From: Candidatus Acetothermia bacterium
GTDB lineage: Bacteria > Bipolaricaulota > Bipolaricaulia > RBG-16-55-9 > DRXL01
Assembly: GCA_028275205.1 (NCBI GenBank)
Contig: JAPWVB010000080.1
Location: 1 to 5,039 of the forward strand
Reading direction: 5' to 3'
DNA length: 5,039 bases
Shown here: piece by piece, positions 1 to 4,704 of the stretch
How the letters are laid out: every line of letters begins with the position of its first letter
Position numbering within the stretch: the first letter of the stretch is position 1
Notes under the pieces: generated by a model
Seen by the model: the letters and a program-made list of their open reading frames with translations, nothing else
Told to the model about the DNA's origin: nothing
Database searches by the model: none
Program-made: the position numbers and the translations under genes

Positions 1-2
1 CT

Positions 3-263
3 TACACGAAGATCTTCAAGCACCGCGGGGTCAGCCATAGCTTGATCTTTGGGACTTTGACCCGCCTGGGGTATCTAGGGCTGCTCGCTCTACTAATCGC
101 TTTCGGACTGAGCTATTTCAGCGTGTGGGCAATCCCCCTCGATGCGCTGAGGACGTTTCCCATCGACCTCAAGCTCTTCAGTCTTCTCATCGCTGGCCTG
201 TGGCTCCCCAATATTCTTCACACCCTGACCGATCACGTGCACAGCGCCCTCAGACGCCACTGA
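3..263 (+). CDS. DUF2227-like putative metal-binding membrane protein, C-terminal part (5' truncated)
   Basis: The reading frame is open from the window edge to TGA at 261-263, giving 86 residues; the true start lies upstream. A TTG at 42 could be read as a start, but the frame before it encodes a conserved-looking KIFKHRGVSHSLIFG segment, so the gene is better read as truncated. The HRGVSHS motif (fragment residues 7-13) followed by a hydrophobic segment (about 22-44), then a second hydrophobic segment (about 56-72) running into HTLTDHVHS (73-81) recalls the DUF2227 family. Members of that family carry an HRxxSH-type motif and a late His/Asp-rich helix and are described as putative metal-binding membrane proteins. 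Histidines 7, 12, 73, 78 and 80 and Asp77 are candidate metal ligands. The biochemical role is unknown. A related alternative is the DUF457/YdjM family, which has a similar HRGxTHS motif. The next gene starts 108 bp downstream with its own promoter, so no shared function is implied. Confidence 0.6.
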   Translation, partial: YTKIFKHRGVSHSLIFGTLTRLGYLGLLALLIAFGLSYFSVWAIPLDALRTFPIDLKLFSLLIAGLWLPNILHTLTDHVHSALRRH

Positions 264-270
264 GAACTGT

Positions 271-299
271 TTGACAATCGCGCACCCTTGTGGCAAAAT
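271..299 (+). promoter_or_regulatory. Sigma-70-type promoter for the MTH865-like/thiolase operon
   Basis: TTGACA at 271-276 matches the -35 consensus at all six bases. After a 17-bp spacer comes CAAAAT at 294-299 (four of six matches to TATAAT), directly preceded by TGG, an extended -10 TGn. The expected transcription start is near 306, giving a leader of about 66 nt before the ATG at 372. The promoter begins 7 bp after the stop codon of the upstream gene, so it would start a new transcription unit. Prediction from sequence only. Confidence 0.6.
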
Positions 300-320
300 A
301 CATTCGACCAACTCCCTGCC

Positions 321-343
321 CCCCTCCCCGCATCGGGGAGGGG
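321..343 (+). repeat. Perfect 10-bp GC-rich inverted repeat (hairpin) in the predicted mRNA leader
   Basis: CCCCTCCCCG (321-330) and CGGGGAGGGG (334-343) pair perfectly around a three-base CAT loop. No T-run follows on either strand, so this is not a standard intrinsic terminator. It lies between the predicted transcription start (about 306) and the Shine-Dalgarno at 358-365. It could protect the 5' end of the mRNA or modulate translation. The flanking CCGGGGGAGAGG and ACTCCCTGCC give an imperfect outer arm, so the whole (about 311-356) resembles the dispersed GC-rich palindromes (REP-like elements) seen between genes in many bacteria. One copy is visible here, so repeat status cannot be decided from this window. 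Confidence 0.7.
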
Positions 344-357
344 CCGGGGGAGAGGTC

Positions 358-365
358 AAGGAGGT
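358..365 (+). promoter_or_regulatory. Strong Shine-Dalgarno sequence fixing the MTH865-like gene start
   Basis: AAGGAGGT lies 6 nt before the ATG at 372 and is a near-perfect complement to the 3' end of 16S rRNA. It decides the start: an in-frame start candidate at 288 would fall upstream of, or inside, the predicted promoter and would translate the hairpin. Its GGAGG core (360-364) is also complementary to CCTCC at 323-327 in the hairpin's 5' arm. Confidence 0.75.
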
Positions 366-371
366 AGCATC

Positions 372-626
372 ATGGGTGCGCGCGAAGAGCTAGAAGCCCA
401 ACTCAAGAGCATCTTCGGCAAAGCCAAGTACCCCGTCAAGAGCGTCTTCGACCTGCTCCCCGTCCTGCCCCAAGGGCCGATGACAAGATTCACCGCGGGG
501 AACAAATCGTGGACCGCGATGGAGCTGTCGCAGAAGCTCGGCGGACAGGCGCGGTTCCCCTATAACGATGTCGATTCCTTGGTCAAGGACCTGCTCGATG
601 GCCTAGCGGCCAGAGGGGAACTGTAA
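372..626 (+). CDS. MTH865-like family small protein
   Basis: Eighty-four residues, starting at ATG 372 behind a strong ribosome binding site and ending at TAA 624-626. The pattern is a charged N-terminal helix (residues 1-18), then YPVKS, a short helix, LPQGPMTRFTAGN (about 35-47), an A-containing helix, and FPYNDVDSLVKDLLDGL near the C-terminus. This follows the MTH865 family (PF07747), whose founder from Methanothermobacter has the equivalent blocks FPINS, LPNGPDTTCKSGD and FPFKSAEEVADTIV. The founder's solution structure was described as a small helical, EF-hand-like fold; its function is unknown. There are no cysteines, signal peptide or membrane segments, so it is probably a soluble cytoplasmic protein. 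The thiolase gene follows after 12 bp, so the two are almost certainly co-transcribed. A role linked to acyl-CoA chemistry is therefore possible but is inferred only from position. Family recognition was by eye. Confidence 0.75.
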   Translation: MGAREELEAQLKSIFGKAKYPVKSVFDLLPVLPQGPMTRFTAGNKSWTAMELSQKLGGQARFPYNDVDSLVKDLLDGLAARGEL

Positions 627-638
627 AGAGCCCCGTGC

Positions 639-1796
639 ATGATCCCAGCCGGTCGCGAGCCCGTCATCGTTGAAGCGGTGCGCACGCCCGTCGGCAAACG
701 CGACGGCTTCTTCAAAGATACTCGTGCCGACGAGATCGGGGTCGTCGCGATCCAAGGGCTCCTAGAGCGCACTCGCATTGCCCCCGCTGAGATCGAAGAT
801 GTCGTCTTCGGGTGCGTCACGGGGCGGGGCGAGCAGGGCTTTAATATCGCACGGATCATCGCTCTGGAAGCGGGCTTGCCCATCGAGACCGCAGGAGTCA
901 CTATCAATCGTCTCTGTGGCTCCTCCCAACAAGCGATACACTTTGCTGCCCAAGAGATTCTCGCGGGGGTCTGCGATTGTGCCATCGCCGGCGGGGTCGA
1001 GAGCATGACCCGCGAGCCGATGGGTTCGGATTTAGACAAGCCGCTCAACCCCAAACTCTCAGCAAAATACGAGATCGTCCCTCAGGGCGAGTCCGCCGAG
1101 CGCATCGCCGATCAATGGAAGATCTCTCGCGAGGAACTCGACGAATTCTCCCTTCAGAGCCATCTCAAGGCCGCGCACGCCCAGGATTGTGGGTATTTTG
1201 CCAGCCAGATTATCCCCATCACGATCAACGGCAGAGTGGTCACGCACGATGAGGGCGTCCGACGCTACGCTTCTCCCGAAGAAGGCCGAGCGAAGCTCGC
1301 CAAGCTCCCTCCGGTCTTCCGTCCCACCAACGGGAAGATCACCGCAGGGAACTCTTCGCAGATCAGTGACGGGGCCGCCGCGCTCTTATTGATGACCCGC
1401 GACAAAGCAAAAGCGCTGGGCTACAAACCCAAGGCGCGCTTTCGCTCCTGGGCTGTCGCTGGAGTAGATCCGACGATCATGCTCACCGGCCCAATCCCAG
1501 CTACGAAAAAAGTCCTGCAGAAAGCGGGGCTCTCGCTCTCGAATATAGATCTCTTCGAGTGCAATGAAGCATTCGCGTCGGTGCCGATGGCGTGGGGCAG
1601 AGAGCTGGACGTCCCGTGGGAGAGGGTGAATGTGAACGGGGGCGCGATCGCCCTCGGGCATCCTTTGGGCGCAACGGGGGCGATTCTCTTCACGAAAATT
1701 CTCTATGAACTGGAGCGGCGCGATGCCCAGTTTGGCCTAGTGACGATGTGCATCGGCATGGGGCAGGGCATCGCCACGATCATCGAGCGCCTCTAG
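639..1796 (+). CDS. Thiolase (acetyl-CoA C-acyltransferase / acetyltransferase family)
   Basis: A full-length 385-residue thiolase; the family is usually about 390 residues. It either cleaves 3-ketoacyl-CoA with CoA or condenses two acetyl-CoA. The acyl-carrying cysteine is Cys93 in NRLCGSSQQAIHFAA. Next come the glycine-rich AGGVESMTR, ITAGNSSQISDGAAA, NEAFA (309-313), GGAIALGHPLGATGA with catalytic His341, and the second catalytic cysteine Cys371 in CIGMGQG. All catalytic residues are present. The usual third glycine of the CxGGG loop is Met374. The CGSSQQA box resembles FadA/FadA5-type degradative thiolases more than archaeal acetoacetyl-CoA thiolases, which often pair with HMG-CoA synthase and a DUF35 protein; neither is seen here. 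ATG 639 is the first start after an in-frame stop (TAA 624-626), and only a weak AAAGAG precedes it, suggesting coupling to the upstream gene 12 bp away. The true substrate chain length is unknown. The stop TAG (1794-1796) interlocks with that of the convergent OsmC gene. Confidence 0.93.
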   Translation: MIPAGREPVIVEAVRTPVGKRDGFFKDTRADEIGVVAIQGLLERTRIAPAEIEDVVFGCVTGRGEQGFNIARIIALEAGLPIETAGVTINRLCGSSQQAIHFAAQEILAGVCDCAIAGGVESMTREPMGSDLDKPLNPKLSAKYEIVPQGESAERIADQWKISREELDEFSLQSHLKAAHAQDCGYFASQIIPITINGRVVTHDEGVRRYASPEEGRAKLAKLPPVFRPTNGKITAGNSSQISDGAAALLLMTRDKAKALGYKPKARFRSWAVAGVDPTIMLTGPIPATKKVLQKAGLSLSNIDLFECNEAFASVPMAWGRELDVPWERVNVNGGAIALGHPLGATGAILFTKILYELERRDAQFGLVTMCIGMGQGIATIIERL

Positions 1797-2245
1797 ACTT
1801 TGACTGTCGGATTAATTTGATACTTCACAGTCCCTCTGACGGCGCGCGAGATGATGCACCGTTGTTCAGCGAGCTTGACAGCGCGCGCGATCGCCAAGTC
1901 ATGAGCCGTGGGGTCGCCTTCCAACTCCAGATGAGGCTTAAGAACGATCTCCGTGAAATGGAACCCCTCTTCCTCGTGAGAGGAGACGCGCCCTTCGGCC
2001 TCACATTCGAGCTTCTTGATGGGCAGGCGCATCTTCTCCGCGATGTAGGCCAGCGTGATCAGATAGCACGAGCACGCCGCCGACAGAAAGAGCTCTTCGG
2101 GGTTTGTCGGCCCGCCTCTCCCGCCAAACTCCTCAGCAACAGAGAAGGGCGTCCGTATCGTCTGCTCCTCGTTGACGACCTCGCCTTGGCCGTCCACCCC
2201 GCCCTGCCACCGACCGAAGACCCGAAAGACATATTTGTTATGCAT
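1793..2245 (-). CDS. OsmC/Ohr-family peroxidase, SACOL1771-like subgroup
   Basis: One hundred and fifty residues from ATG at 2245 to TAG at 1795-1793. OsmC/Ohr proteins are cytoplasmic homodimeric thiol peroxidases that reduce organic hydroperoxides, often with lipoylated or other dithiol reductants. NPEELFLSAACSCYLITL (48-65) holds the peroxidatic cysteine (Cys60 by family position) and conserved Glu50. CIISRAVRGTV (130-140) supplies the resolving Cys130. The CIISRA form in place of the CPIS motif matches the SACOL1771-type branch. Cys58, two residues before the peroxidatic cysteine, is an extra cysteine. The frame stays open upstream to 2326, but ATG 2245 gives the normal family length, has AAGGGG (2260-2255) nine bases before it, and lies downstream of a good promoter. 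The gene is convergent with the thiolase (4-bp overlap) and divergent from the helicase. No peroxide-sensor gene such as ohrR is visible. Confidence 0.92.
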   Translation of the reverse strand: MHNKYVFRVFGRWQGGVDGQGEVVNEEQTIRTPFSVAEEFGGRGGPTNPEELFLSAACSCYLITLAYIAEKMRLPIKKLECEAEGRVSSHEEEGFHFTEIVLKPHLELEGDPTAHDLAIARAVKLAEQRCIISRAVRGTVKYQINPTVKV

Positions 2246-2254
2246 GGGTACCAA

Positions 2255-2260
2255 CCCCTT
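2255..2260 (-). promoter_or_regulatory. Ribosome binding site of the OsmC gene
   Basis: On the minus strand AAGGGG (2260 to 2255) precedes ATG 2245 by nine bases. It supports this start over the longer open frame reaching 2326, whose upstream portion overlaps the promoter region. A second GGAGGG (2280-2275) lies at the expected transcription start and would be too far upstream to serve ATG 2245. Confidence 0.55.
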
Positions 2261-2280
2261 CGTTTGAGAGTGATCCCTCC

Positions 2281-2309
2281 AAAATACCAAAAACTCCAGG
2301 GTCTGCCAA
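2281..2309 (-). promoter_or_regulatory. Sigma-70-type promoter of the OsmC gene
   Basis: Read on the minus strand, TTGGCA (2309-2304) matches five of six bases of the -35 consensus. A 17-bp spacer separates it from TATTTT (2286-2281), which matches four of six bases of the -10 consensus and is preceded by TGG, an extended -10 element. Transcription would start near 2274, giving a leader of about 29 nt that includes the AAGGGG ribosome binding site. Predicted from sequence only. Confidence 0.6.
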
Positions 2310-2319
2310 CTCGCTTGGC
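2305..2319. promoter_or_regulatory. Short inverted repeat, possible operator between divergent promoters
   Basis: GCCAA (2305-2309) and TTGGC (2315-2319) form a dyad around the five-base CTCGC. The left arm overlaps the -35 element of the OsmC promoter. The dyad also sits where the -35 region of the helicase promoter should be, so a bound dimeric regulator could affect both genes. The arms are only five bases, so chance occurrence is quite possible. It does not resemble a LexA box. Confidence 0.25.
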
Positions 2320-2333
2320 GACCCAAGACCGAC

Positions 2334-2339
2334 TATACT
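2334..2339 (+). promoter_or_regulatory. -10 element of the helicase gene promoter
   Basis: TATACT matches five of six bases of the -10 consensus and ends 12 bp before the helicase ATG at 2352. Transcription would begin near 2346, leaving a leader of about six bases. No recognisable -35 element is present at 16-18 bp spacing (the 17-bp position holds TCGCTT). On the opposite strand the overlapping hexamer TATAGT (2337-2332) is an equally good -10 match, so the site is nearly symmetric. Confidence 0.45.
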
Positions 2340-2351
2340 AAATGGGCCGCT

Positions 2352-4247
2352 ATGACGAGCGTTGAATTCTTAGACAAGCTGAAAGAGCATCTTGTGGATT
2401 TTGAGGCGCGCCCCGCGCAGCAGATGATGCTCGCGGCGTGCGAGCGCGTCATCACCGCTGGGGGAGTGCTGCTCGTTGAAGCCCCTACCGGCGTGGGCAA
2501 GACGTTTGCTTATGCCATTCCCGCGATTCTCTCCGGAAAGAAGACGATCATCTCGACGAATAAGAAGAACCTCCAAGATCAGTTAATCCAGAAGGATCTG
2601 CCCTTGCTGGCGCGGGTGAGGAATTTTCGGTTCTCTGTCGCCAAGGGATTTTCAAACTATCTCTGTTTGCTCTCATTGCACGGGTTCCAGCCCAAGACCC
2701 CCATCGAAGCCCAAGAGCGTGTGCGGCTGCTGCGCTGGGTTGAGATGACGGAGGCCGGTGAATACGACTCCCTCATGCCACCCAGCCCCATCTGGGATGA
2801 AGTCTGCGCAGATTCTGCGGGATGTCTGCGACAAGATTGCCCCTACTACGATCAATGCTTTTACTTTCGTGCGCGGGAGCGCTGGTTCGGCGCAGATCTC
2901 TTGGTGGTCAATCACGCATTGTTGGCTGCCGATGCGGCCTTAGCGTTGGATGCGGGCCGCGGGCTCTTGCCCGACGCCGAGATCTTAATCATTGACGAAG
3001 CTCACGCTTTGGAGGATGCGTTCTCTAGTGCATTCACTCGCTGGGTTAGCCGTCATACTCTAGAAAATCTCGTTCGAGAAGTGATGGCGCTCGACCGACG
3101 TTTAGCCGCGAAAGCCCACAGCCTGCTCTCTCGGTTGCAGACGCTCGCGCCCGCGTTCTTTGAGCAGCTGCGCACGCGATACCCCTGGGAGCGTTGCCGC
3201 GTCACCCCAGAGGAGTTCGTCCTGCGTACTGAAGCCGAGCTTCTGCTCCAAACGCTCGTGCAGCTCCAGGCAACCATAGAAGATTTCTTAGCGAAAGAAT
3301 CGCCGACGCTCTTTGCCCAGAGCGATGCGCGCGCACACCTCGTGAAGATCCGCAAGTGCGCCGCGTGGGTCGCTGAAGTAGGTGCGACACTGTTGCGCTT
3401 CCTGGAGCCTGCTCAGATGGGATCCCCTCTCGTGCGCTGGACGGAGTCTTTTGAAAATAGAGCGGTGCTTTCCGTGTCCCCGCTCCATCCCAAGACCGAA
3501 CTCCAAGAGGGGCTACTGGCGCGCTTTCCCTCAGTTATTCTGACATCCGCGACCCTATCGGTCGCGGGAGACTTCAGCTACATCCAACAACAGCTTGGGA
3601 TTGCTGGGGAGACGTTAGCATTGGCGTCGTCGTTCGATTATGCGCGGCAAGCGCGGCTCTATGTGCACCGTCTGGAGCCGCCGGAGCGAGGCCAGCTCTC
3701 AGAAGAGTATATCAATGAGCTAGCGCATCGGATCGTGCGCGTGGTCGAGCGCACGGAGGGCGGGGCGCTCGTGCTCTTCACCAACGCGCGCGTGCTTGAG
3801 GAGGCAGCTCAGCGGGTGCGCGAGCGGCTTGGGCCACACAGAACTGTGCTCTGCCAAGGGGAGGCGCCGCGGGCGCAGCTGCTCGCGCAGTTTAAGACCG
3901 ACGGCCATGCGGTGCTCTTTGGGCTCGACTCTTTTTGGGAGGGGATAGACGTGCCCGGGCCGGCGCTGCGCGCCGTGATCATCACGAGGATTCCGTTTGA
4001 AGTTCCCGACGACCCGGTGCACGAGGCGCGGGTGGAGCGCCTGCGCGAAGAAGGCCGCGACCCGTTCAATGAGTATATTCTGCCGCGAGCGGCGTTAAAG
4101 CTCAAGCAAGGCTTTGGGCGGCTCATCCGCACCGCGACCGACACCGGCGAGGTGCATATCTTAGATGGGCGGGTGCTGACGCGCTCCTACGGCAAGAGGC
4201 TCCTGCGCGCCCTCCCGTCAGAGATGGAGATCCGCGTCATAGACTGA
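2352..4247 (+). CDS. dinG: DinG/YoaA-type ATP-dependent DNA helicase (XPD-like, iron-sulfur)
   Basis: This 631-residue superfamily 2 helicase belongs to the XPD/DinG group, which unwinds DNA 5' to 3' and acts on R-loops, D-loops and damaged forks. In order it shows an RPxQ element (20-23), Walker A EAPTGVGKT (43-51), an iron-sulfur domain, the DEAH box (215-218), TSATL (398-402), FWEGIDVPG (528-536) and QGFGRLIR (586-593). The probable 4Fe-4S ligands are Cys105 (NYLC), Cys158, Cys163 and Cys169. The C-x4-C-x5-C spacing of the last three equals that of E. coli DinG. Cys152 is an additional nearby cysteine. The size is close to E. coli YoaA, and the N-terminal exonuclease domain of many Firmicutes DinG proteins is absent, so YoaA-like is an equally good name. 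No Shine-Dalgarno precedes ATG 2352, which sits just 12 bp after a -10 box, suggesting a very short leader. No LexA-type operator is seen. The stop at 4245-4247 overlaps the convergent DCC gene by 11 bp. Confidence 0.93.
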   Translation: MTSVEFLDKLKEHLVDFEARPAQQMMLAACERVITAGGVLLVEAPTGVGKTFAYAIPAILSGKKTIISTNKKNLQDQLIQKDLPLLARVRNFRFSVAKGFSNYLCLLSLHGFQPKTPIEAQERVRLLRWVEMTEAGEYDSLMPPSPIWDEVCADSAGCLRQDCPYYDQCFYFRARERWFGADLLVVNHALLAADAALALDAGRGLLPDAEILIIDEAHALEDAFSSAFTRWVSRHTLENLVREVMALDRRLAAKAHSLLSRLQTLAPAFFEQLRTRYPWERCRVTPEEFVLRTEAELLLQTLVQLQATIEDFLAKESPTLFAQSDARAHLVKIRKCAAWVAEVGATLLRFLEPAQMGSPLVRWTESFENRAVLSVSPLHPKTELQEGLLARFPSVILTSATLSVAGDFSYIQQQLGIAGETLALASSFDYARQARLYVHRLEPPERGQLSEEYINELAHRIVRVVERTEGGALVLFTNARVLEEAAQRVRERLGPHRTVLCQGEAPRAQLLAQFKTDGHAVLFGLDSFWEGIDVPGPALRAVIITRIPFEVPDDPVHEARVERLREEGRDPFNEYILPRAALKLKQGFGRLIRTATDTGEVHILDGRVLTRSYGKRLLRALPSEMEIRVID

Positions 4248-4668
4248 GCAAGAGTTGAGAGAGCTCTGCCTGAGCGTGCTCCGTGAGCGGAGCTGCGGAG
4301 AGAGCAGAGCTGTCGGCGGCACATCCGGGGCCACAGACCCTTTGGTGGCGGCGCGTCAAGCGCGAAACTATTGACACGATAGTTGGGTAGAGCCAGAACG
4401 CCACACGTGCTCCGGGCAATCGCAGAGACTGTACGATGCGCTGGGCTGCGGCGCGCCCCCAGCTGACAGAGTCTTCTTCAAAGAGAAACATCGCGAACCC
4501 AAAATCTGCGCCAAACTGAGCGCGTAATAATCTTTGAGCGGGCTCGCTCTCAAATGGGAGCAGCGCAAATTTTTGAGAGAAGTCGAGAGCACGCGCCAGG
4601 CGCGCGAAGCCTCGGCAGTACGCGCACTCGCCGTCATAAATCAACAGCTTCGTGGCCATGGGCTGCAC
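4237..4668 (-). CDS. DCC-family (DUF393) thiol-disulfide oxidoreductase-like protein
   Basis: One hundred and forty-three residues. LIYDGECAYCRGF near the N-terminus contains the DGxCxxC signature (Cys15, Cys18) that defines the DCC/YuxK family (PF04134). It is followed by the typical LLPFES block (36-41) and a hydrophobic C-terminal half. The family has a thioredoxin-like fold with a putative redox-active CxxC; substrates are generally unknown. There is no signal peptide, so it is probably cytoplasmic. A second cysteine pair, CGPGC (112-116), is an unusual extra. The start chosen is GTG 4668, since GAGGT lies 10 bases upstream; ATG 4659 in the same frame is an alternative that would shorten the protein by three residues. 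The glutamine synthetase gene ends 36 bp upstream on the same strand with no terminator-like hairpin between, so co-transcription is likely. The stop TGA (4239-4237) lies inside the 3' end of the helicase gene. Confidence 0.85.
   Translation of the reverse strand: MQPMATKLLIYDGECAYCRGFARLARALDFSQKFALLPFESEPAQRLLRAQFGADFGFAMFLFEEDSVSWGRAAAQRIVQSLRLPGARVAFWLYPTIVSIVSRLTRRHQRVCGPGCAADSSALSAAPLTEHAQAELSQLLLSL
4262..4311. repeat. Nested inverted repeats just after the helicase stop, inside the DCC gene
   Basis: AGCTCTGC (4262-4269) pairs perfectly with GCAGAGCT (4304-4311). Inside it GCTCCG (4278-4283) pairs with CGGAGC (4288-4293) around a TGAG loop. On the plus strand this begins 15 bases after the helicase stop and could fold at the 3' end of that mRNA. 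No T-run follows, so it is not a canonical intrinsic terminator. It is also coding sequence for the C-terminus of the DCC protein on the minus strand. The function is unproven. Confidence 0.45.
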
Positions 4669-4704
4669 GCTCGCTCTTACCTCGGAGTGCGTCGATAGAG
4701 ACTA

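Noticed and set aside
321..343. Intrinsic terminator for the upstream membrane-protein gene
   Set aside because: The stem is strong but no T-run follows on either strand, and it lies downstream of a good promoter for the next operon.
335..364. G-quadruplex in the thiolase operon leader
   Set aside because: Only three runs of three or more G are present (335-338, 340-343, 346-350); the later runs are GG only, so a canonical four-run motif is missing.
288..371. Upstream extension of the MTH865-like protein to position 288
   Set aside because: The added 28 residues are Gly/Arg/Pro-rich translation of the palindrome, the frame would begin within the predicted promoter, and ATG 372 has a near-perfect ribosome binding site.
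560..1054. Minus-strand open frame of 164 codons over the start of the thiolase
   Set aside because: It lies opposite catalytic thiolase sequence, is rich in Ser/Arg/Pro typical of antisense shadows, and shows no recognisable domain.
1802..1832. GACTGT / ACAGTC inverted repeat near the end of the OsmC gene
   Set aside because: Six-base arms with a 19-base loop and no T-run; weak and likely chance within coding sequence.
2246..2326. Longer OsmC start at 2326
   Set aside because: It would place the start upstream of the predicted promoter and add 27 residues not typical of the family; ATG 2245 has its own ribosome binding site.
1748..2341. Long plus-strand open frame of 197 codons across the OsmC gene
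   Set aside because: It is antisense to a clearly recognised OsmC protein, overlaps the thiolase end, has no family resemblance, and is explained as a shadow of GC-rich coding sequence.
2246..2351. LexA or SOS operator controlling the helicase
   Set aside because: Neither an E. coli-like CTGT-N8-ACAG nor a Bacillus-like GAAC-N4-GTTC motif was found in the divergent region.
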